Assembly: GCF_001855565.1 (NCBI RefSeq) | Contig: NZ_MKCR01000031.1 | Span: 248,001 to 312,000, forward strand | Direction of reading: 5' to 3' | Source of the DNA: Chromobacterium amazonense | Lineage (GTDB): Bacteria > Pseudomonadota > Gammaproteobacteria > Burkholderiales > Chromobacteriaceae | Length of the DNA stretch: 64,000 nt | Part shown: piece by piece, positions 40,581 to 50,630 of the stretch | Layout: each line of letters starts with the position of its first letter | How positions within the stretch are numbered: the first letter of the stretch is position 1 | Made by a program: the position numbers and the translations under genes | The notes under the pieces: model-generated | Databases searched by the model: none | Seen by the model: only the letters and a program-made list of their open reading frames with translations | Told to the model about the DNA's origin: nothing

Positions 40581-41753
40581 TCACATCATCAAGACGACGG
40601 GGGTGTCTCCGCGCCAGCTGACATAGACCGGCTCGTCCCAGGTGGGGGCGGTTTCATTGGCGTCGAACCAGCGCGACGACGGCACCACCGATTTGACGAT
40701 CTTGCCGCTGGCCAGTTTCACGTGATAGATGGAATAACTGCCGAGATAGGCGATATCCTGCACTTTGCCGGCCGCGCGGTTGGGGCCTGGCGGCAGAGGC
40801 TGCTTGTCCAGCCGCACATCCTCCGGCCGCACGCTGGTCCAGACATGCATGCCCTTTGGGCCGGTGATGCCGTGCTCGATGCGGATCATGCCGCCCAGTT
40901 CCTGCGAGTTGATCTCCACCAGGTCCGGCTCATCCACCACCACCGAACCCTCGAACATATTGGTTTCGCCGATGAACTCGGCGGTGAAGCGACAGTTCGG
41001 ATATTCGTAGATCTCGGTCGGCGTTCCCACCTGCAGTAGCTTGCCCTCGCTCATGATGCCGATGCGGCTGGCCATGGTCATCGCCTCTTCCTGATCGTGC
41101 GTCACCATGATGCAGGTCACGCCCACCGCCTCGATGGTGTTGACCAGCTCCAGCTGGGTCTGCTGCCGCAGCTTCTTGTCCAAGGCGCCCAGGGGCTCGT
41201 CCAGCAGCAGCAGCTTGGGCCGTTTCACCAGGCTGCGGGCCAAGGCCACGCGCTGCTGCTGGCCGCCGGACAATTGGTGCGGCTTGCGGCCGGCGAACTT
41301 GCGCATCTGCACCAGATCCAGCATTTTCGCCACCCGTTCGGCGATCTCGTCCTTGGCCACGCCATCTTGCTTAAGGCCAAAGGCGACATTCTGCTCCACG
41401 GTCATGTGCGGAAACAGCGCGTAGTTCTGGAACATCATATTGACCGGCCGCTCGTACGGCTGCAGCCCTTGCATGTCCTGGCCATCGAGGATGATGCGGC
41501 CGGAGGTGGGCGTTTCCATCCCGGCCAGCATCCGCAGCAGCGTGGACTTGCCGCAACCGGAACTGCCGAGCAGGGCGAAGATTTCGTTCTTGCGGATGTC
41601 CAGGTCGATATGGTCCACCGCCAGGTGATCGCCGAACTTCTTGACTACCCCCGATATCCGCAGGTAGGCCGCCTCCTCGACGGCGGCCGCGCTGGCCGCG
41701 CCGCCGGCAGGAATGGCTGCTGCTTGTTTAGTGGCCGCGATGGCTTCCGACAT
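40581..41753 (-). CDS. potG: Spermidine/putrescine ABC transporter ATP-binding protein, PotG-like
   Basis: A 390-residue ABC ATPase. It carries Walker [10 protein letters not shown], the Q-loop, signature LSGGQQQR, Walker [14 protein letters not shown] and the switch His in THDQEEAM. The C-terminal TOBE domain (about 300-388) is typical of polyamine importers. The N-terminal 30 residues are an unusual Ala-rich extension. No permease (PotH/PotI) or binding protein (PotF) gene is adjacent in this window, so its partners must lie elsewhere. A candidate sigma-54 promoter and a small ORF lie upstream. Confidence 0.9.
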   Translation of the reverse strand: MSEAIAATKQAAAIPAGGAASAAAVEEAAYLRISGVVKKFGDHLAVDHIDLDIRKNEIFALLGSSGCGKSTLLRMLAGMETPTSGRIILDGQDMQGLQPYERPVNMMFQNYALFPHMTVEQNVAFGLKQDGVAKDEIAERVAKMLDLVQMRKFAGRKPHQLSGGQQQRVALARSLVKRPKLLLLDEPLGALDKKLRQQTQLELVNTIEAVGVTCIMVTHDQEEAMTMASRIGIMSEGKLLQVGTPTEIYEYPNCRFTAEFIGETNMFEGSVVVDEPDLVEINSQELGGMIRIEHGITGPKGMHVWTSVRPEDVRLDKQPLPPGPNRAAGKVQDIAYLGSYSIYHVKLASGKIVKSVVPSSRWFDANETAPTWDEPVYVSWRGDTPVVLMM

Positions 41754-41856
41754 GATCTGACTCCCTCCGACTCGGCGCCTCGCGGCGCCGCTGCTGTTGA
41801 GCGCATGCTGAGATGGAACGGGAGCGCCTGCCGGCCTCCCTCGGACTTGAACCAGG

Positions 41857-42003
41857 CTAACGCGGGCAAGGCATGGCAGGATGCATCAAGACCGATGGCC
41901 TGCCCACACCCGCTTCGCGCTGCATGAAAAGATTAAACGATGAATGGCCCGAGCGGGAAGATGCGGACAGCCGCGCCGGCGGCATGACGATAAAGGCAGC
42001 CAT
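41857..42003 (-). CDS. Possible 48-aa leader peptide or small protein upstream of potG
   Basis: The ATG at 42003 is preceded by AGAGGAGACATC, one of the best ribosome sites in the region. The 48-residue product has a hydrophobic start (MAAFIVMPPARLS), then Ser-rich and Pro-rich segments, with three Met near the end. I recognise no domain. The stop lies about 100 bases before potG on the same strand, so it could be a regulatory leader or a real small protein. It could also be chance. Confidence 0.4.
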   Translation of the reverse strand: MAAFIVMPPARLSASSRSGHSSFNLFMQREAGVGRPSVLMHPAMPCPR

Positions 42004-42046
42004 GATGTCTCCTCTTGTCTTGGCCGGCGTCTGATGCGCCAGCTTT

Positions 42047-42062
42047 GGCACAGCCTATGCCA
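42047..42062 (-). promoter_or_regulatory. Candidate sigma-54 promoter for the small ORF and potG
   Basis: On the minus strand TGGCATAGGCTGTGCC matches TGGCACR-N4-TTGCW in the key GG (-24) and GC (-12) with exact spacing. A start about 12 bases on would be roughly 33 bases before the small ORF. Sigma-54 control suits polyamine and nitrogen use. No activator site is identified. Confidence 0.45.
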
Positions 42063-42178
42063 TGTTTAATAAATTTGACAAGTACGAGATGAAATCCTGG
42101 GCCTGGACGATCTGCGGCTTGTCGCGTGCAAGCCGCAGACCATTCAAGAGCAGAGGATCAAGCCAGCCAAACAGACGG

Positions 42179-44008
42179 TTAGCGAATGGAAGAGGGATCG
42201 GTTTGGCAATCACATGCCGCAGCCGGCTTGGCTGGCTGCCGGCGCTCGACGAACAAGCTGTTGCCCGGGATCTTCTTGGCCTGCTTCTTGGCTTCAGCCG
42301 TCACCGCGCCGATTTCATGATGGCTGACATACTGGCCGGCCCGCACTTTGACCACGCCCAGCGACAGGGTCGTCAAGGGCAGGAACATGGTTTCGCCGCT
42401 GCGGACCGCCACCTCGAAGCCGCCAGCGGCGCGATGCGCCTCGGAGAAATGCTGCGAGGCCTGCTGGCCAAACTCGCGCAGCATCAGCCGCAGCCGCGCC
42501 TCCCAGTCCTCCGACTGCATCAGCACCACAAAGTCGTCGCCGCCGACATGGCCGACGAAGTCGCGTTCCGGATCGGCATGTTCCAGCAACAGATGCGCCA
42601 CCAGTTCGATCAGGTTGTCGCCGGCGGCATAGCCGTATAAATCGTTAAACGGCTTGAAGTGGTCCAGGTCCGCATAGGCCACCACAAACGGCGACTGCAT
42701 GCCGAGCAGGCGGTCTATCGTTTCATTGATCGGCACATTGCCGGGCAAGCCGGTCAGCGGATTGGCGTAGCGCGCCGCCGACAGCTGCAGCTCGGTGATC
42801 TTGCGCATCAGCGCGAAACCGGTGCCCATGCCCAGATAGCGGCCGTTCTCCGTGATGATGAAGCCATCCACCAGATAGCGTTGCTCCGCGGCCACCACCA
42901 GGCTGGACAGCTCTTGAATATTGATGTCGGCGTTCACCACCAAGGGCTGCTTGTCCATCATCATATGGCACGGCTTCTTGCCGTACAGCTCGCGATTGAA
43001 CGGTTTGGCGAAGCTTTCCAGCAAATGATGGCGGCGCAACAACCCTACCGGCACGCCATCCTCCACCACCGGGATGGCAAAGCAGTCCGGATGATCGGCA
43101 AAACGGCGGTAAGCCGCTTCGTTGGCCACCTTGGACTCCATCGGCGCCACTTCCATCAGCAAATCGCGCGCCAGTGGCTGGTTGCGCAGCCCCAAGCGGC
43201 GGCTGCCGGCCCACGGCAGCATATCGTTCTGCAAGGGCAGCTCCAGCACCGGATGCGCCTGCGGCCTCGCCAGCAGATAGCCCTGGCCGTAGCGCACGCC
43301 CAGCCGGCGCAAGGTGCGCAGCTCGGCCGGCGACTCTATGCCTTCCGCCACCAGCAGCGAGCCGGATTGGCGGGAAATATCCACCATCGAGCGAACGAAT
43401 TGCTCTTTCAACGGGTCCAGATGGATGTTCTGTACGAAATGTTTGTCCAGCTTGACGAAATCCGGACGCAGCTCGGACCACAGCCGAAGATTGGAAAAGC
43501 CCTCGCCCAGATCGTCCAGCGCGACGCGCAGTCCGCCCTGGCGACAGCGGTCCGTGACTTCGCGCAAAGCCAGATAGCCGCCATTGGGGCGGGTTTCCGT
43601 CAACTCCAGAATCACGCGCTTGCTGTCCAGGCCGATCTGGCTGAAGAACGAAAAGATGGCAGCCGGGCGCTGGCCTTGCACCAGCAGCGTCTCCGGGCTG
43701 GTATTCACGAACAGCAAGCCAGGCAGGGACAGCTCGGCAAAACGTTCCGCGCAGGTGCGCAAGCAGGCCTGATCCAGCGCCAGCAGCATCTGGCATCGTT
43801 CGGCCGCCTCGAACAGCATCATCGGCGAATGCAACATGCTGTCCGACGGCCCGCGGATCAGCCCCTCGTAACCCAGGATGGCCCCGGTTTCCAGATCCAC
43901 GATAGGCTGGAATACCGGCTGCAGCTTGCGCTGGCCGATGATTTCTTCCAGTTCGTGACACCAGCCAGCCAATCCATCCCGCACGGTTGGCTCGACGCAA
44001 GTTTGCAT
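42179..44008 (-). CDS. EAL-CBS-GGDEF domain protein with atypical active sites (609 aa)
   Basis: Order: EAL domain at about 20-260, a CBS pair at about 270-390, and a GGDEF domain at about 430-590. The EAL motif reads EGL (48-50) and the GGDEF motif reads GGDDF (489-493). The EAL domain keeps LDDLGEGFSN in place of DDFGTGYSS, and KLDK for the KID loop, so phosphodiesterase activity is doubtful. GGDDF may still bind GTP. It could be a c-di-GMP effector rather than an enzyme. The ATG at 44008 is used; the frame is open to 44068. Confidence 0.85.
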   Translation of the reverse strand: MQTCVEPTVRDGLAGWCHELEEIIGQRKLQPVFQPIVDLETGAILGYEGLIRGPSDSMLHSPMMLFEAAERCQMLLALDQACLRTCAERFAELSLPGLLFVNTSPETLLVQGQRPAAIFSFFSQIGLDSKRVILELTETRPNGGYLALREVTDRCRQGGLRVALDDLGEGFSNLRLWSELRPDFVKLDKHFVQNIHLDPLKEQFVRSMVDISRQSGSLLVAEGIESPAELRTLRRLGVRYGQGYLLARPQAHPVLELPLQNDMLPWAGSRRLGLRNQPLARDLLMEVAPMESKVANEAAYRRFADHPDCFAIPVVEDGVPVGLLRRHHLLESFAKPFNRELYGKKPCHMMMDKQPLVVNADINIQELSSLVVAAEQRYLVDGFIITENGRYLGMGTGFALMRKITELQLSAARYANPLTGLPGNVPINETIDRLLGMQSPFVVAYADLDHFKPFNDLYGYAAGDNLIELVAHLLLEHADPERDFVGHVGGDDFVVLMQSEDWEARLRLMLREFGQQASQHFSEAHRAAGGFEVAVRSGETMFLPLTTLSLGVVKVRAGQYVSHHEIGAVTAEAKKQAKKIPGNSLFVERRQPAKPAAACDCQTDPSSIR

Positions 44009-44162
44009 GATCTTTAAAAACAGTCCGATTGCGTTAAACAACGTTAATCTAAAACAATTAAATGTCATCTAGATTACATACGCCGTTTGCATTCCATCCC
44101 TATTCAGCGCGGCCTGAGCGGTTCTAGAATGAAAACACCACCCTAAGCCACAGGAGCCCGCC

Positions 44163-44951
44163 ATGCCTCACGCCCAGATCGCCGGACACCGGGTCTATTA
44201 CGAGGAGAGCGGCCATGGCGTTCAGCCGCTGCTGTTGCTGAACGGCATCACCATGTCCACCGTAGGCTGGACGCTGATGGCGCCGGCGCTGGAGCAGCAT
44301 TTCCGCCTGCTGCGTCTGGACTTTCTCGGCCAAGGCCAAACCGATCATCCGCCCGCCGAGCACTATCAGCTGGCGGAACAAGCCGACCTGGCCGCCGGAC
44401 TGCTGGCGTGGCTGGGCATCGACCAGGCCTACGTGGTAGGGTTGTCCTACGGCGGCATGGTGGCGCAGCACCTGACCCACCGTCATCCAGGCCGCGTGTC
44501 GCGGCTGCTGCTGGCCGGCACGCTGGCCTGGGCTGACAGCGTCAATAGCCATATCGGCGACAGCTGGATCGCCGCCCATCACCAGGGCGGCCTGGACTTG
44601 CGCTACCAGATCAGCGTCCCCTGGTTGTTTTCCAGCCGCTTCCTCTCCGGCAACGCCGGCATGCTGGAAAACCTGAAAGTGCTGGCCGGCATGGTGGATT
44701 GGGATGCGGTGATCCGCCTGATAGAGGGCGTCAAGCAGCACGATTCCCGCACCTGGCTATCACAATTGCAACTCCCGGTGCATATACTGGTCGGAGACGA
44801 GGACAGGCTGACGCCGCTATATCAGGCCCGGCTATTGCACGAACTGATCCCGAACGCCGAGCTGGAAATCCTTCCCGGCGTCGGCCATGTGCTGCATATC
44901 GAAGCCGCGGAAGCCTTCGTCCGCAGCATCATCCGTTTCGGCGCCCGCTGA
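44163..44951 (+). CDS. Alpha/beta hydrolase (262 aa)
   Basis: A serine hydrolase of the alpha/beta fold. The nucleophile elbow GLSYGG places Ser at 95. The acid lies in GDEDRLTP and the catalytic His in GVGHVLH near 245, so the triad looks complete. No signal peptide is visible. The substrate is unknown; similar enzymes act on esters, lactones or thioesters. A crotonase-fold gene starts 30 bases downstream, so the two may work on a CoA ester together. Confidence 0.9.
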   Translation: MPHAQIAGHRVYYEESGHGVQPLLLLNGITMSTVGWTLMAPALEQHFRLLRLDFLGQGQTDHPPAEHYQLAEQADLAAGLLAWLGIDQAYVVGLSYGGMVAQHLTHRHPGRVSRLLLAGTLAWADSVNSHIGDSWIAAHHQGGLDLRYQISVPWLFSSRFLSGNAGMLENLKVLAGMVDWDAVIRLIEGVKQHDSRTWLSQLQLPVHILVGDEDRLTPLYQARLLHELIPNAELEILPGVGHVLHIEAAEAFVRSIIRFGAR

Positions 44952-44981
44952 GGCGGCCACAACACCAAGGGGGGAGACTCG

Positions 44982-45770
44982 ATGAGCGCTGAAGCCGTAC
45001 TGTTGAATGTTGACAAACAAGGCGTCGCCACCGTGACGCTGAACCGCGCCGATCTGCACAACGCGCTGGATGATGAAGCCATCAGCCTGCTGGCCGCCAC
45101 GCTGGAAACGCTGGCCGAGGACAATTCGGTGCGAGCGGTGGTGCTCACCGGCAGCGGCATCAGCTTCTCCGCCGGCCATGACCCCGACTGGCTGCGCCGC
45201 TTGTCGCAGTTCAGCGCCAGCGACCTCAACCGCTACGCGCAGCAGCACGCCCGGCTGCTGCACACGCTGGACACCCTGCCCCAGCCGACGGTGGCACGCG
45301 TGCAAGGCTCGGCCTTTGGCCTGGGCGTGGCGCTGGTCGCCTGTTGCGACATCGCCATCGGCGCATCGGAGGCCTTGTTCAGCCTGTCCGATGTCCGCTT
45401 CGGCCAGATTCCGGCATTGGCGATACCTTACCTGGTGCGCGCCATCGGCGAGCGCCCCACCCGCCGCTATTGCATCAGCGCAGAACGCTTCAATGCCGGC
45501 AAGGCGAAGCGGCTGGGGCTGATTCATCAAGTATTGGAAAACGACGAGCTGGATGCCGCCGTCCAACACATGCTGGCGCAGCTGCTGCTGAACGGTCCGG
45601 CGGCGATGCGCGCCGCCAAGCATCTGGTGGGCGAAGTCGGACAGCAGGACATCACGCCGCAGGTGATACAGCGCTGCATTGAACACAGTTTAGCGGTGCG
45701 CATGAGCGACGAGGGCCGCGAAGGCATCCAGGCGCTGATCGAAATGCGCAAGCCGTCCTGGCTGGAGTGA
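44982..45770 (+). CDS. Enoyl-CoA hydratase/isomerase family protein
   Basis: A crotonase-fold protein of 262 residues. The oxyanion-hole segment SFSAGHDPDWL and ARVQGSAFGLGVALVACCDIAI are visible, and the overall pattern (FSLSDVRFGQIPALAIPYLVRAIGER) resembles the LiuC/methylglutaconyl-CoA hydratase branch. The residue usually Glu in the SEVRLG segment is Asp here, so the exact activity is uncertain. It is co-directional with the alpha/beta hydrolase gene. The start follows GGGGGAGACTCG. Confidence 0.87.
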   Translation: MSAEAVLLNVDKQGVATVTLNRADLHNALDDEAISLLAATLETLAEDNSVRAVVLTGSGISFSAGHDPDWLRRLSQFSASDLNRYAQQHARLLHTLDTLPQPTVARVQGSAFGLGVALVACCDIAIGASEALFSLSDVRFGQIPALAIPYLVRAIGERPTRRYCISAERFNAGKAKRLGLIHQVLENDELDAAVQHMLAQLLLNGPAAMRAAKHLVGEVGQQDITPQVIQRCIEHSLAVRMSDEGREGIQALIEMRKPSWLE

Positions 45771-45837
45771 CGTCCGGCTGGCTCATCGGGGCGCGTCGAT
45801 GCGACAATAGCCCGCATCGACGATTGCCTGCTTCCCC

Positions 45838-47256
45838 ATGTCCAACCACACTTTCTTCTGGCACGACTACGAAACCTTCGGCGCCGTGCCGCGCCGCGAC
45901 CGCCCGTCGCAATTCGCCGGCATCCGCACCGACGCCGAACTGAACGAAATCGGCGAGCCGGTGATGCTGTACTGCCGCCCGGCGCCCGACTACCTGCCCA
46001 CGCTGCAGGCCACCCTGCTGACCGGCATCACGCCGCAGCTGTGCCGGCAGCAGGGCGTGGCGGAACACGAGTTCGCCGGCGTGATCGAACGCGAACTGGC
46101 CACGCCGGCCACCATAGGCGTTGGCTACAACTCGCTGCGCTTCGACGACGAGGTCACCCGCTTCCTGTTCTGGCGCAACCTGATCGACCCGTACGCGCGC
46201 GAATGGCAGAACCACTGCGGCCGCTGGGACCTGCTGGACCTGGTGCGCGCCACCTACGCGCTGCGCCCTGACGGCATCGTCTGGCCCCTGCATGAGGACG
46301 GCCGCGTCAGTTTCAAGCTGGAACACCTGTCCGCCGCCAACGGCCTGGCGCATGAGTCGGCGCACGACGCGCTGTCCGACGTGCGGGCCACCATCGCGCT
46401 GGCCAGATTGATCCGCCAGCGCCAGCCCAAGCTGTTCGACTACTACCTGACTCTGCGCAAAAAGGATGCGGTCAAGGTACAGCTGTCCTTGCACGACCCC
46501 AAGCCGGTGCTGCACGTCTCCGGCATGTATGGCGTCGAGCGCGGCAACCTGGCCCTGGTGTGGCCGCTGGCCGCTCATCCGACCAACGCCAACGAGGTCA
46601 TCGTCTGGGACCTGGCGCACGACCCGGCCGAACTGCGCGGTCTGACCGCAGACGACATCCGCCTGCGCCTGTTCAGCCGCGCCGACGAACTGCCTGCCGG
46701 CACGCAACGGCTGCCGATCAAAACCATCCACATCAACAAGTCGCCGTTCGTCGTCGCCAATCTCAAAGTATTGACCGAGGAAGCCGCCGCGCGCTGGGGC
46801 ATGGACCTAGAGGCCATGCGCCGCCACGCCGAAACGGCGAAAACCTTGCCGGACCTGTCCGCGCTGTGGCGCCGCGTCTATCAGCGCGAGGCCGGCGATC
46901 CGCTGGACGTGGACGAAAACCTGTATGGCGGCTTCGTTTCCAACAACGACCGCAAGGTGCTGCAGAAAATGCGCCGGCTGTCCGCGCCGCAACTGGCCGG
47001 CGAAATGGCGCTGTTTGAAGACCCGCAATTGGCGGAACTGCTGTTCCGCTACCGCGCCCGCAACTTCCCGGACTCCTTGTCCGACAGCGAGCAGCGGCGC
47101 TGGAAGCAATGGTGCCGGGAACGGCTGGCCGCCGCCCTGCCAGGCTTCCAAAGGGAAATGGCCGAGCTGGAGGCAAGCGAGCTGCCGCCCGAGCATAGGC
47201 AGCTGTTGCGGCAAGTGGCGGATTATGCCGCGAATCTGCAAACCGAACTCGACTAA
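45838..47256 (+). CDS. sbcB: Exodeoxyribonuclease I
   Basis: A 3'-5' single-strand DNA exonuclease with roles in recombination and mismatch repair. The 472-residue protein has DEDD exonuclease motif I DYETFG near residue 8-13 and ExoI residues AHDALSDVRATIALARLI. The SH3-like and C-terminal helical domains that wrap the DNA follow. It lies alone; 230 bases downstream hold no gene and lead to an MCP gene. Confidence 0.97.
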   Translation: MSNHTFFWHDYETFGAVPRRDRPSQFAGIRTDAELNEIGEPVMLYCRPAPDYLPTLQATLLTGITPQLCRQQGVAEHEFAGVIERELATPATIGVGYNSLRFDDEVTRFLFWRNLIDPYAREWQNHCGRWDLLDLVRATYALRPDGIVWPLHEDGRVSFKLEHLSAANGLAHESAHDALSDVRATIALARLIRQRQPKLFDYYLTLRKKDAVKVQLSLHDPKPVLHVSGMYGVERGNLALVWPLAAHPTNANEVIVWDLAHDPAELRGLTADDIRLRLFSRADELPAGTQRLPIKTIHINKSPFVVANLKVLTEEAAARWGMDLEAMRRHAETAKTLPDLSALWRRVYQREAGDPLDVDENLYGGFVSNNDRKVLQKMRRLSAPQLAGEMALFEDPQLAELLFRYRARNFPDSLSDSEQRRWKQWCRERLAAALPGFQREMAELEASELPPEHRQLLRQVADYAANLQTELD

Positions 47257-47486
47257 GGCCCAGTAAGCGATGACTGGCGGAGCGCAGGCGCGCTCTGCCA
47301 TCGGAGTTACGCTCCCGCCCCGTGCCCGGCAAGGCATCCCGCGCTATCGGGGCGAGTCTGTCACCCTCGACCAGCCGGTTCCTCGGCCCATTTTCTGCCC
47401 CCTACGCATTTCCCCTTATGAATTTTCATTATCTAGTGCGCTAGAACCATTTATATGGGAATCAAAAATGCGACCAGGAGGCCTGC

Positions 47487-49115
47487 ATGCTGCACCAACT
47501 CACCGTTCGACAAAAACTGCTCGGCGGTTTCTCGCTATTGATCCTGCTGTTATGCGTGGTGGTGGTCGTCGCCTACAACAAGCTGCACACCATTCAGGAC
47601 AACATCACCGAGATTAAAGAAGACCGCTACCCCAAGATCATTCTGTCTCAACGCATCGCCCTGAATCTGCTCTACATCAGCCGCGGCGTCCGCGATGGCG
47701 TCTTGGCCCGCGACAAGAACATGGTGGAGAAAAAAATCCAGCAGGTAGAAGACCTGCGCGCCAGCAACCGCGCCGATCTGGAAAAAATGGAGCCGATGCT
47801 GTCCACGCCGGAAGGCAGGGCCTTGTTCGCGAAAATCAGGGAGGCCCAGAATGCCCAACGGCCGCTATTCGAACCCTTGTATGCGCTGATGCGCAACCAT
47901 CAAAGCGATGCCGCCCGCGATTTTCTGGAAACCAAGTTCGCGCCCTCCAACAACAATCTCATCAGCGCGCTGCTGTCGCTGCGCGACCGCCAACAAGGCC
48001 GGCTGGATAAATCGATGCAGATCGCGCTGGAATCCAGCCGGGACGCGGTGATCATCCTGCTCGCCACCGCGCTGGCGTCGTTGCTGCTGGCTGTCATGGT
48101 AGCGTTGTGGATCTCGCACTTGATCACCTCTCCGCTGCGCAAGTCGGCCGATCTGGTGCATCAGATCAAGCAGGGCAATCTGGCCGGGGACAGCGAACCC
48201 ATCCCTCCCGCCCGCGACGAGGCGATGCAGATCGCGCGCGACATTCAGGAAATGCGGGACGGCCTGCGCCAGATGGTGCTAAGCATCCAGGAAAACGCGC
48301 ATCAGGTATCGGATTCAGCGCGCGCGCTGTCCGGAATGGCGCAACAGGTGGCCAACGGCGCGCAGACCCAGGCGGAAGCCACCTCGTCTGCCGCCGCCTC
48401 CATCGAACAACTGACAGTCAGCATCAACCAGGTGGCGGACAACTCCAGCGAGGCCTCGCAGCAGGCTCAGGCCGCGGGGCAGCTGGCCAATCGCGGCGGC
48501 ACCGAGGTGCTGGAATCCGTCGGCAAGATCCGCTTCGTCACCACCTCGGTGGATGATACCGCGAAGCAGATGAACAGCCTGACGCGTGAAGTCCAGCAGA
48601 TAGGCAATATCGTCACCGTGATCCGCGATGTGGCGGACCAAACCAATTTGCTGGCGCTGAATGCCGCCATCGAAGCCGCCCGCGCCGGAGAAACCGGGCG
48701 CGGCTTCGCCGTGGTGGCCGACGAAGTGCGCAAGCTGGCCGAGCGGACCACCACCTCGGCCCAGGAAATCACCGCCATGATAGGCTCCATCCAACAAGGC
48801 GTGGGCCAGGTGGTGCACAGCATGGGTCTAAGCCTGAATTGCGTGGAAGGCGTGTCCGGCACCGCGGAACAAGCATCGCTATCGATGAAGGAAATCGAAA
48901 CCAGCGCCGACACCATCATACGCACCATACACAGCATCACCGGCGCGCTGACCGAACAGCGCAGCACCAGCTTGAGCCTGGCGCAGGATATGGAAAAAGT
49001 GTCTCGCATGGCCGAGGAGAACAACGCCACCGTGCAGGAATTGGCCACCACCTCCAGCCAGTTGAATGCGCTATCGGCCAATCTGCAAAGCGTAGCGACG
49101 CGCTTTCGGCTTTAA
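47487..49115 (+). CDS. Methyl-accepting chemotaxis protein (542 aa)
   Basis: A canonical membrane chemoreceptor. TM1 is at about 11-31, the periplasmic four-helix-bundle type sensor at about 35-185, TM2 at about 189-212, and HAMP at about 213-265. The signalling tip [20 protein letters not shown] is at about 385-404. The methylation helices flank it. The start follows AGGAGGCCTGC. It lacks the C-terminal CheR-binding pentapeptide. The ligand is unknown. Confidence 0.95.
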   Translation: MLHQLTVRQKLLGGFSLLILLLCVVVVVAYNKLHTIQDNITEIKEDRYPKIILSQRIALNLLYISRGVRDGVLARDKNMVEKKIQQVEDLRASNRADLEKMEPMLSTPEGRALFAKIREAQNAQRPLFEPLYALMRNHQSDAARDFLETKFAPSNNNLISALLSLRDRQQGRLDKSMQIALESSRDAVIILLATALASLLLAVMVALWISHLITSPLRKSADLVHQIKQGNLAGDSEPIPPARDEAMQIARDIQEMRDGLRQMVLSIQENAHQVSDSARALSGMAQQVANGAQTQAEATSSAAASIEQLTVSINQVADNSSEASQQAQAAGQLANRGGTEVLESVGKIRFVTTSVDDTAKQMNSLTREVQQIGNIVTVIRDVADQTNLLALNAAIEAARAGETGRGFAVVADEVRKLAERTTTSAQEITAMIGSIQQGVGQVVHSMGLSLNCVEGVSGTAEQASLSMKEIETSADTIIRTIHSITGALTEQRSTSLSLAQDMEKVSRMAEENNATVQELATTSSQLNALSANLQSVATRFRL

Positions 49116-49280
49116 GCAAACCACCCTCAGCCGCACCGTGCTGCGCCTCTCGGCGCAGCTTTTTCCGCCGGCAATCTCCAGACAGCATAGCAAGGCCATG
49201 CCGCAACAAGCTGCCAACACGACATGCGTTTCTCATTTATAATCGCGCCACCCCAACCATAACTATCGCACCGACATTCC

Positions 49281-50108
49281 ATGGACCCGATCCTGTTGTT
49301 CCACTCCCTGATCATGGGCTTGGTGGAAGGCATCACCGAATTCCTGCCCATTTCCTCCACCGGCCACCTGATCCTGACCGGCGACCTGCTAGGCTTCCTC
49401 GACAAGGAAAAGCGCGACGTCTACGAGATATTCATCCAGCTGGGCGCGATGCTGGCGGTGGTGTGGGAGTATCGCCGCAAGATAGGCCATACAGTGGCCG
49501 GCGCCGTCCGTCCGGGCGGCGAGCGCAATCTGCTGCTCGGCATCGTCATCGCCTTCATCCCGGCCGCCATCGCCGGCCTGCTGTTTTCCAAGCAGATCAA
49601 GGCCGTGCTGTTCAACCCGGTCTGCGTGGCCATCGCCTTCATCGTCGGCGGCCTGATCATCCTGTGGGCGGAGAAGCGCGAGCATAAAGTGACGGTGGCG
49701 ACCGTCGACGACTTGAGCCTGAAAGATGCCGTGAAAGTGGGGCTGTGCCAATGCCTGGCGCTGATTCCCGGCACCAGCCGCTCCGGCGCCACCATCATCG
49801 GTGGCCTGTTTTTGGGCTTATCGCGCAAGGCGGCCACCGAGTTCTCGTTCTTCCTCGGCATTCCCACGCTGGGCGCGGCTTCGCTGTACAGCCTGATCAA
49901 GCACCGCGAGGCGCTGAGCGCGGACGACATCGGCGTGTTCGCCGTCGGCTTCGCCGCGTCCTTCGTCTTCGCCTTCCTCGCCATCCGAGCGCTGCTGCGC
50001 TTCATCTCGACGCACAGCTTCGCCGTGTTCGCCTGGTACCGCATCGTCTTCGGCCTGATCGTGCTGGCTAGCTGGCAAACCGGCTTGGTGAACTGGAGCG
50101 CCGGTTAA
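49281..50108 (+). CDS. uppP: Undecaprenyl-diphosphatase (BacA)
   Basis: Recycles the lipid carrier for peptidoglycan by dephosphorylating undecaprenyl diphosphate. The 275-residue integral membrane protein has the catalytic motifs VEGITEFLPISSTGHLIL (about 14-31) and PGTSRSGATI near the middle. Over-expression confers bacitracin resistance in relatives. It ends close to the convergent thioredoxin-type gene. Confidence 0.97.
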   Translation: MDPILLFHSLIMGLVEGITEFLPISSTGHLILTGDLLGFLDKEKRDVYEIFIQLGAMLAVVWEYRRKIGHTVAGAVRPGGERNLLLGIVIAFIPAAIAGLLFSKQIKAVLFNPVCVAIAFIVGGLIILWAEKREHKVTVATVDDLSLKDAVKVGLCQCLALIPGTSRSGATIIGGLFLGLSRKAATEFSFFLGIPTLGAASLYSLIKHREALSADDIGVFAVGFAASFVFAFLAIRALLRFISTHSFAVFAWYRIVFGLIVLASWQTGLVNWSAG

Positions 50109-50147
50109 AAACGCGCGCCGCCGGCAAAGCCTGCGGGTCTGCCCGCC

Positions 50148-50615
50148 CTACTTCGCATCCCGCCCGACTTTGCTGACGCGCTCGAAGAATTGGTAGATCC
50201 CGGTCTCGCTCATCCTGCGCGCGTCGGCCAGCTCGCCGGCGCGGGTGGCGTAGATCGCCTGGTTGTCCGGCGACAGCACCACCGCCGCAGGAATGCCCTT
50301 GGCGATGGGATGGCCGTAGGCGGCGTCGATGTCGAGGTTATGATCGAAATTGCCGACATCCACCTTCACTACCTTGAATTCCCTCGCCAGCAGCTCGGCG
50401 CTCTTGCCCGACTTCAGCGCCGCATCCAGCGCCCGGCAGTCCTCGCACCAGTTGGCACCCATGATCAGCAGCACCGGTTGGTGACTTTGCCGTGCGGCGG
50501 CCAGCGTCTGTTGCAACTCAGCTTTGGCGTCGGCCTTCTCGTCATATGGCAGATCGCTCGCCAGCGCGGCGGAGCTCGCCAGAAACAGCGACAACAGGAT
50601 CAGCAGTTTCTTCAT
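50148..50615 (-). CDS. Exported thioredoxin-like protein (CEDC active site)
   Basis: 155 residues with a Sec signal peptide (MKKLLILLSLFLASSAALAS, cleavage about 20). The mature protein is a thioredoxin fold with the redox motif WCEDC (C57, C60) and a cis-Pro region (GIPAAVV). The CEDC centre is unlike the CGPC of TrxA and resembles DUF899/thioredoxin_7 type periplasmic proteins. It sits at the end of a five-gene minus-strand block after an OsmC gene, possibly an oxidative-stress pair. Confidence 0.88.
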   Translation of the reverse strand: MKKLLILLSLFLASSAALASDLPYDEKADAKAELQQTLAAARQSHQPVLLIMGANWCEDCRALDAALKSGKSAELLAREFKVVKVDVGNFDHNLDIDAAYGHPIAKGIPAAVVLSPDNQAIYATRAGELADARRMSETGIYQFFERVSKVGRDAK

Positions 50616-50630
50616 GGGGATTCTCCGGAA

